Below are positions 21,101 to 30,003 of a DNA stretch of 64,000 nt, one piece after another. Source of the stretch: Myotis daubentonii (taxonomy: Eukaryota; Chordata; Mammalia; Chiroptera; Vespertilionidae); contig NC_081844.1 in the NCBI RefSeq assembly GCF_963259705.1, positions 15,423,715 through 15,487,714 on the forward strand. The letters are read 5' to 3'. How positions within the stretch are numbered: the stretch's first letter is position 1; every line of letters starts with the position of its first letter. The notes beneath the pieces are model-generated. The model saw only the letters and a program-made list of their open reading frames with translations. It did not search any database and was not told where the DNA came from. Position numbers and translations under genes: made by a program.

Positions 21101-24100
21101 TGGCTCACAGCAAGGGCTGTTCCTTAGGAATTTTCTCCTCTGCTATAATCAGGAAACTGACCCCTAATTTCTGGGAACGGCAAAAAAAAAAAATAAAAAT
21201 AAAAATAAATAAAAAAAATCCCATTTCCTTCCAGTAGGGGCCTGAGGGCTCTGTAAAGGATCAAAGGACATGGACCTGGCTCATGTGCAAAGGGGGCTTT
21301 TCTATATAAAAACACCCAACACCTTATAACCTAATGTTTAACCTACAGGTAAAAGCGAACAGCTGACTTAGATACTAAAACGGTGTGTGTCTCACCATCT
21401 TTAACCATAAAGGAAACAGAGGGGAGCAGAGTCCAGAGAATTTGATTTCCTCTCCTTTCCAAAAACTTTGATGCATATTCTAGGTGAGAGCCAAGTCGCA
21501 AAGACAGACACGTTCTCGCAGAATACAGTCTCTGCCGGATAACGCTGCCACTCCTGGGCGGCCTGGCGCATGGCCACTTTACTGAAACTCTCTCCCTGGT
21601 GTGCATAGTGCTTAACCATCACTCGGACAATTATTTTCTCAATTCGACTTTGTCACTGACAAATTCTTCAATGGCAGCTTCTAGAAATGGTCCAGAGGAC
21701 CCCCTCCCACCCAGTTCAGGGTCACAGATCCTTCCAGTTGATGGGCTCCTTGCCAGACTTTTGCAGCAGCTCGTCAGTTTCTAGCAATGTCTGCATCCAA
21801 AGAACCCTCTGTGCAGACAAAGGGGAGGGATGGGCGGTCTGCAGCACGTGGTGGCGCTTCCTATCCATGGCGCTGGCCTTCCTCTGAGCATAGGAGCCCC
21901 AGAGCAAGAAGGCGAGGCCACTCGAGTTCTGATTTAGCCAGGACACAACCACGTCAGTGAATTGCTCCCAGCCCTTCTCCTTACGAGAATTGGCCTGATG
22001 CACCCGACCGCGAGGACAGCGTTGAGTAGGTTGAGTAGAACACCTTGCTTCGCCCACCCAGATACATCTCCATGGCCAGGATGCACAAAACCATCTGTGT
22101 CTGTAGACAGCTCTCTGTACATGTCTTCCACACTGGGCGGAAGTGGAACAGCCCATGAGCTTGCTTGGGTCCATGGTATGGATCCTGTCCCAGGATGACA
22201 ACCTTCACGTCTCTTGTGTTGCACATTTGGGTCCACGTGAAGACTTGGTGTGGGGGCGGATACACAGTGTAATGTCTTCCTTCTTCTGCGACAAATCCCA
22301 TTAGCTTTATAAAGGGTGTCCCAGAATTCACGCAAGATTTGAATTTTGCGTGAGCATTAACAACAACAAAAAATAAAAGCCTAATTTTACTTGGTTTATT
22401 GAATCAGATGCTAATATCTGTTGCCCTTTGATTTCAATCCCTTCAATTTGATAACCATTACCAAGTACCAGTTATGGCCCAGTGTCGTAAGTGTTTCCCT
22501 CCACGTCCTGCGTGGTTCAGGGTTCGGGTCTGGAAGAGGAGCCGCACAACAAATGAAAAAGAAAAGACAGGAGATAATTTGGGAATATTGGGGGACCAGG
22601 CGGCAAGTCCAACTCAAGAGGAAAGACTTCCACTGTGCTCAGGCCTCACCAAGCATTTTATAGTGAGAGGTAAACAAGGTAGTGGTTACCAAAGTTACAC
22701 TGTTCTTGTGAGTTTCACTTGTTTTTGTTCTTGTGAGTTTCACTTGTTTACACCATGGTTATACTTCCTGCACTTCCTCAGCCCCTTAGCTTCCCAGATA
22801 AGATCTAGGGAGTGTTATAAGGTCAAGCCTAATTATGCTAAGAGGACTGTGCCCTCTAAGCTGGGAATTGTTTGTGACTTTGCCAGCAGGTCAGTCCGAG
22901 GCTTAACCCTATATCAGTTTCCCACAGCCCAGGAGCAGGGACAATGAAGGCCAATGAAGACCACGGCTTTGCGTATGTGCCAGCAAAGCCGTGGAGGCTA
23001 TTTACCCGATGTGCTATTCCATACATAACCCTATACTGTATACTTTATGAATCAATAAAAAAATTTACAATTTTTAATTATAACCCTGTGTTTTCTATCA
23101 AAATTGCTTCTTGCGTGAATTTTGGGACACCCTTTAAAATACTCACCGGCAGATTGGGAGCCGCGAGTCGAAGCAGGGCCCAGGCCTTCTTCTTCTGGAT
23201 GCAGACCAACTGCTCGGGGCTCAGCGGCGCTGAGGCGATGGGTGTGCCAGGCTCTTCCTGCCCTGCCGGGGCTTCCTTGGCGGGGCTCACCACTGCATCC
23301 CCGCTCTCCTCCGCCTCGCCTGAGCTGGGGGAGGAGAAGGAGTACAGTGTCTTCTGGCTGATCATCCTGAAGCCGCCTGGGGACCCACGGGGCTGGCACA
23401 GGCTGTGGCGGTTCCCAATTGGCGCCAAGCCGCGTGCGCATGCTCCCACCGAGGGGGTGGGCTCCACTATGTATTTTTTAACCTAAAATATCCACACTGG
23501 GAATCGAGCCCGCAACCCAGGCATGTACCCTCACTGGGAATGCAACCATGACCTCTTGGTTCATAGCTCAACGCTCAAACACTGAGCCATATCGACGAGG
23601 CTCTTTTTACCCTTTCAACATGGAAACTATGAATTTGAATTTCATGTGTGGCTTGTAATACATTTCTGTTGGCAGTGAGGGTCTAAGGGAGTGGTCGGCA
23701 AACTCATTAGTCAACAGAGCCAAATATCAACAGTACAACAATTGAAATTTCTTTTGAGAGACAAATTTTTTAAACTTAAACTATATAGGTAGGTACATTG
23801 TTATTAACTTAATCAGGGTCCTCCTAAGGCTTAGGAAGAGCCACACTCAAGGGGCCAAAGAGCCGCAGTTTGCCGACCACGGGTCTAAGGGATGTGAGTG
23901 GATTTTCCTGTTTGGATTCCACTGATGGCCGAAAGAGGCCTCCCTTAGCCATCACTGCCAGCCTCCAGGAGCCCTGTGGTCATTCACTCACCAGATTCTC
24001 TCTCTTTTCCCAGGATTCTATCTGTCAGAACAGAGCAGAGAGTATACACCATGCACTGAAAAAGAGGATTCCACCCGTTGTCCCAACCGCCACTCTTCTT

Positions 24101-24857
24101 GCCACCCCTGCTCTAACTGCCCTGCAGGTAGAGATGTAGACCTCATGCCTACGGTTAGGGCGCCGAGCACTGAGTTGATAATTGTATCGAATGGGGGATC
24201 AGAAACCTAATTGCCAGCCCAGAGTGGTCTTCATCATACCCTTTTCATGATATGACTTAGGCCAATAAAATAAAATGAAAAAAAATTATTTTTATAATGC
24301 ATGCCACACAGGAGGGACATCTTTTAAACCATCAGAGGGAAGTGGTGGGAGAATAACCTGTCCCTTGAAGGGAGGACTCAGTGGCCACATCATGGAAGGG
24401 GTGGCCGAGTGGAAAAGTGCTGGTTTGGAGCCGGGATGTGGGGCTTGTCCTGGCCAGACCCCTCCTAGCCCTGTGCTTCCTGGCAGGCGCTCCGCCTTCC
24501 TCAGCCTTCACGGCCTAAGGCCCCACTGCAGGGTTAAGTTTGCGGAACTCACCCAAGGGTTCCTCCCCACCCAGGGTCTCTCAGGTTATACCCGACCCTT
24601 CTTAATCATCCCACAAACCAATAGATATTTCCTCCCAATCCTGATGTAATACATAAAGAATCATGGCCTTTTTTATGTACGCGGTTATTGCGGACAGGTG
24701 AACATTGCTGTCCTTCTTGCACCTCACAGACATTGCTGCAGAAACTAACCCTCAAATCTGTGTCGAACTGAGTGAAGCTGAGTGTGTGTGTGTGAGTGTG
24801 TGAGAGTGTGTGTGAGTGTGTGTGAGTGTGTGTGAGTGTGTGAGTGTGTGTGTGTGT

Positions 24858-24895
<38 letters not shown>

Positions 24896-27800
24896 CGGGG
24901 GGGGGGCGGGTAGGGGCCAGTTGAGTGGTGAAAAATGGTTTGAGGGACACATGATGGAAATGTATCCCCCGAATCCTATCCTTTATCTTCAGATAAAGTA
25001 CAAATAGCTGCATGCACCAGGACGAATGACACCCAGTGTCAGTGCAAGAAGGGCTTTTACCAGGATAAGGATTCTCCTGAGTACTGCCAACCGTGCAGCC
25101 CAAGGTAAGATACGAGAGCCCGCCGTGGCCGTCTGCGTGTCTTCACGCTCCGGCTGCAGCACTCCCTTCCCACCCCTCCTCAGCTCCGTCTCCCTTTGGC
25201 CAGGCTGACCTTCCCACTGGGCACAGTGGCCGCTAATCAGGGCCTATGAGCCTGTCAGTGGCCCATGCAAAGCTATAGGTTTTCTTAATATCAGAAGGAA
25301 GGGATTGTGTACAATGCAGCCATACTTGGAGTCATCTTTATAGCAATTCAATCACAAAATGGTTTTTGTTTTTTGGGGTTTTTTTTGTTTTGTTTTGTTT
25401 TTTGGTGCCGGCCGGAGCCCATGAACACGTAAGTGTCCACAGTCAAGTCATAATGACCCGAGCCTGTAGCTCCTTCAGGGGTTCCTCAAACCCCTGCGCC
25501 AGCTCCGCCACCTTCCCCCAGGGCCCTGCTCCCTCAATAAGACTGTGTTTTCCCTGTTATTGGGACTTAGGGGCCAATAGTAATTTGGTCTTTTACAGTG
25601 TGGCTGTGCTTGGTGGGGACAGTCAACGGGTGGAGGACAAGAGGGTCCTTGTATTGAGGGTTGACTGCAGCGGTTCTCAACCTGTGGGTTGCGACCCCTT
25701 TGGGGGTCGAACAACCCTTTCACAGGGGTCGCCTAAGACCATCGGAAAACACATATATAATATTGTTTTTGTGATTAATCACTATGCTTTAATTATGTTC
25801 AATCTGTAACAATGAAATTGGGGGTCACCACAACATGAGGATCTGTATTAAAGGGTCGCGGCATTAGGAAGGTTGAGAACCACTGGCCTAGAGAATGAGG
25901 CTCAGCTTGTGGCTGGAGTGAGCTGCTTCCTCACTCGTGCTCCCCCTGCAGGTCAGGGGAGCTCAGTGCAGGCCTTATAGAGAAGGCCCCCCTCCTGTGG
26001 GTACAGCTCTGAACACTTAACTGGAGCCCCTGGGGGCTGAAGGTGGCATCACATCCCTCCTGAACCCGGCAAGGGGTGAGAGGGCCCGTCGGGCAGACAG
26101 GAGAAGGCTGTTCTTTTTCCACTCTCCCGCCAGGGGACACTGGGTGGGTGTTGCTCCCTCTATCTCTTCCTCTTACCCCTTCACATCCTCCCTGTCTTTG
26201 AACCTAGGTGCCCTGATGGCAAGGTCAAGGTCAGGGACTGTGGCCCAACCAACGACCTCGAGTGTGTGGACCAAAAATCAGGTATCCAGGACCATAGGGA
26301 GGCCCCAGTTCCTGGAGAGCCAGTGACCACCAGCCTGGAGGCGCCCACTGCTCCCTCTCTCTCCTCAGGCACACCATGGTGGGTGATCATGCTTGCCTGC
26401 ATCTTTGGGATTGGAGGCCCTCCCCTGCTGGGCACATTTCTATATTGGTACTACAGGAGCCGTAACCTTCCATGTGAGTTTGGCGGGAGCGATGGGCGGG
26501 CACTGGCACTCTCTGCTGCTTCCCTCACTTTCTGCTTCAGATAGAAAGGCCCACCCCTCCATCTCCCAAATCTCTGGGTCTTTCTGGCCTGGCTGTGATC
26601 TTGTTCCCTGGGATCACCCCTACCCCCCACCTCACCTGCACCTGTGGAGGGCCGGGGTCCTATCAGTCCCCCTGTCTTGGGGCTGATGGTCACCTCCTCT
26701 CCTGCCAAGTCGGGGAGGGCAGGCCAGTTCTTCACGTCTGCAGGGCCCTCAGCCAAGGCAGAGGGGTGGTCAGTGCCTCAACTGGGTGACAAGAGTCAGG
26801 AGGGGAAGGTCGGGAGGGGGGTGTGGCTTACAGCTTTGGTCAGAGCAGAACCCAACAGAGATTTGATATGTTTACTTTTACTTCTTTCTCTCCTTTCTTC
26901 CCCTTCCTGAGGGTGTCCCAGAGTTGGATTGCCCTTCCCTGTCACCAGGCCCAAGGCACCTTGTCAGTATCTGAGCCCCAGCCCATGCCCTTCCCAGCAG
27001 GGAGACCCTGCAGAGGGGGCCTCCCACGCTAAGGCAGATACCCTTCTCTTCTAGGTTCTGGAGTGGCCACCAAGAGCAGGAGCAGAGTGAGTGGGTTTCT
27101 CCAGGACCTGTGTCGTCAGGTGGTGAGGAACTGCTTCCTGCCCAGAATAGGGCCCTGGGTGGGCGTGGCCCCAGTTTGTCCTGTGCTGCTCTTCCTGGCT
27201 CTCTAAAGTGGCCCTGTCCTTCCTGCTGTTTGTGACACCCAGACCACAGCTCTGCACTCTGGGCTGTGGGGGTGTCAGGTGCTGAACCCCCTTAGCACAG
27301 CACCAGGGTTCTGGTGCTAACAGCAAAGTCCTGGATGTGCTGAGCCTCTGCCAACCTGAGAGGAGGGAAACCTGGGCGGGGCGGGGCAGCAGAACCTACG
27401 TGTCCCCTGAGACCCTTTAGGGAGCCTGGGTGTGGACTCCTGAGTCAGCTCTTTTCCTTCCCAAGGGCCGGTTTGGTGGCTTACGAACCCCAGGAGAGGC
27501 TGAGGCTCTGGACAATGCCCGCAACCTGGCCAGGAGCGACAGAGACTCATTGTCCTCTGAGCAGGAACAGGAAGAGCTGGCAGGTGTCCTGGTGCAGCCC
27601 GCAGGAAAAGCACAGCTTCTACTGGTGAGTGGGGGCGGCCATGCCAGGTCCTGGCCTTTGTGCTGGCCCAGGACTGTGTCAGAAGCAGGGAAAGGCCAGT
27701 GCTGGTCAGGACTGCTGTTCTGGGGAAGGATGGTGCAGGGAGATCAGGACCTGAGGGGACGGGGCTGCACTGCAGGGAGCTGTTAGCTCTGTGGAATGCC

Positions 27801-29960
27801 TGGGTCTTCTTACCTGTCTAGATGTCACAATATCCCAGAGTCCGGAACAGGCAGGCACAGGATGGCGCCCTCACCTTTGTTGACTGGCTGAATGAGGGCT
27901 GCAGATAGTCCACTGTGTCGTTGTAAAATAATTTAGTAAGCCATTCCTCGCATCAATACGAATATCAGACTTATTACAAAATTCTTATTATATAAAAGCC
28001 TATGTGACTGGTTGCTATGACATGAACTGACCACCAGGGGGAAAACACTCAGTGCACAGGAAGAAAGACTGCAGGAGGCTTCTACCACTTCCTGAGAGGA
28101 TGGGGCCTGGGGGGATCGGGCTGAAGCCACCTCTCTGACATCCCCCAAGGGGTCCCGGATTGGGAGAGGGCGCAGACCAGGCCGAGGGACCCCACTGGTG
28201 CACAATCCATGCACTGGGCCTCTAGTATGATAATAAATCTTAGTCTAGATACCTAATCCTATTTGTAGGGTGGCATGTAGAAGTAGAATTTCTGGGCACA
28301 CACACACACACGTGCATACAGTTTTGGTTCATATCAGTTCATGAGTTTTAGTATGACACTGAGTGGTAAACCTGTAGAAATATTTAATTTTTATTCCTCA
28401 GAAGCTTAGAAAGTCATTCCCCTTAACATAAGATGAAATTCACTAATTTTTTAGAGTTTTTAAATTTACAATGATTTTTAGCATCTAGCGTTGTTATCCA
28501 AATGGAATTGACTTTGTGACCTGATGTGACATGAGGAGTCTGACTTGTTCTGAGTCACTGTCTCTTTCCTCCAACCCCATTTCACAATGGATCCTCTCAT
28601 TCCCTCGGCTTTTGGCTCCTCCTTTATCAGATGTGAAATGTTTACAGACTTTCCTGTTTCCTTTGTTTCTTTCCTGCATCTATGGTGTGCTCTTTTTAAC
28701 ACGTGTTTTGTTTTTTTTTAATTGATTTTAGAGAGAGGAAGGGAGAGGTATAGACAGAAATATCAATGATGAGAGAAACATTGATAGGTTGCCTCTTGCA
28801 TGCCCTTTAGTGGGAATCGAGTTCACAACCCCGGGCATGTGCCCTGACCAGGAATACATCACGTGATCTCTTGGTTCATGGATCAGCGCTCAACCGCTGA
28901 GCCACACCAGCCCGGCTACAGTATGCTCTTTTAAGATAAAGTATAAAAGGAAACAAACCAAAAAGGACAATAATCCCTCGATCGTGATTAATCACTTTTC
29001 ACATTTTTTAAAGTAGTGCTTATCCACAATGAGAAAAAGTAAATAGTACAGAAAGGTTCTCAGGGAGTGGTAGAAGCCTCCTGCAGTCTTTCTTCAGCCC
29101 CCCCCCCCCCACTTTTTTATTTCAGGTAATTATGAGAGACAATTCTTTTTTAAAAATGATTTTATTTTATTTTTAAACTTTTATTATTTTTTTTAATTTA
29201 AATTTTTTATTGTTTAAAGTACTGCATATGTCTCCTTTTCCCCCCATTGACGTCTCCCTGGACATTCCCATCCCCGACTCATGCCCTCACCACCCCTCCT
29301 ACTGTCTGTGTCCATGGGTCATGCTTATATGCATGCATACAAGTCCTTTGGTTGATCTCCTAACCCTCCTCCCCCCCTCCCTCTGAAGCTGGACGGTCTG
29401 TTTGAGCTTCTAAGTCTCTGGATTTATTTTTGTCCATCAGCTTATGTTGTTCATTATATTCCACAAATGAGTGAGATCATGTGATATTTATCTTTCTCCA
29501 ACTGGCGAAGAGAATTCTTTGCTGAAATCTTTGTGCATATGCCATCTACATACAATACTCTACCAAATGAAACTTTTTAATATCTGAGAGTGCACATACC
29601 TTGCCAAAATATATTATTTCTATGCATATAAAATTTAGAATTATTTATAAGATTTTTTCCACCCCACCTCCACAAAAGTCATTGGAACATTTTTTAAATA
29701 TATTACCTTACCTTAATCCAAGAAGAATTGAGATCTTTCAACATTCAATATTTTTCTTATCAAGGAAGATATCAGATCAGGAGTTTTATTATGACTCAGT
29801 TAAGATTTGTGTTTTTCTTCCGATTAATTCCTGTTTCTACTAAAAGTTGTTTCTTTGTATTTTATGTGTTTTGCGACCCTTACTGGTTGGATCCTGTTGT
29901 AATTCTGTTTTCTAATTTATTGTTTCTAGTATGTTTATTAACATTCACCAAGATATGCAT

Positions 29961-30003
<43 letters not shown>

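Noticed and set aside
24606..25103. Open frame rich in Thr-His repeats
   Set aside because: It is a translation of the (TG)n microsatellite across intron 3 and exon 4 on the wrong strand.
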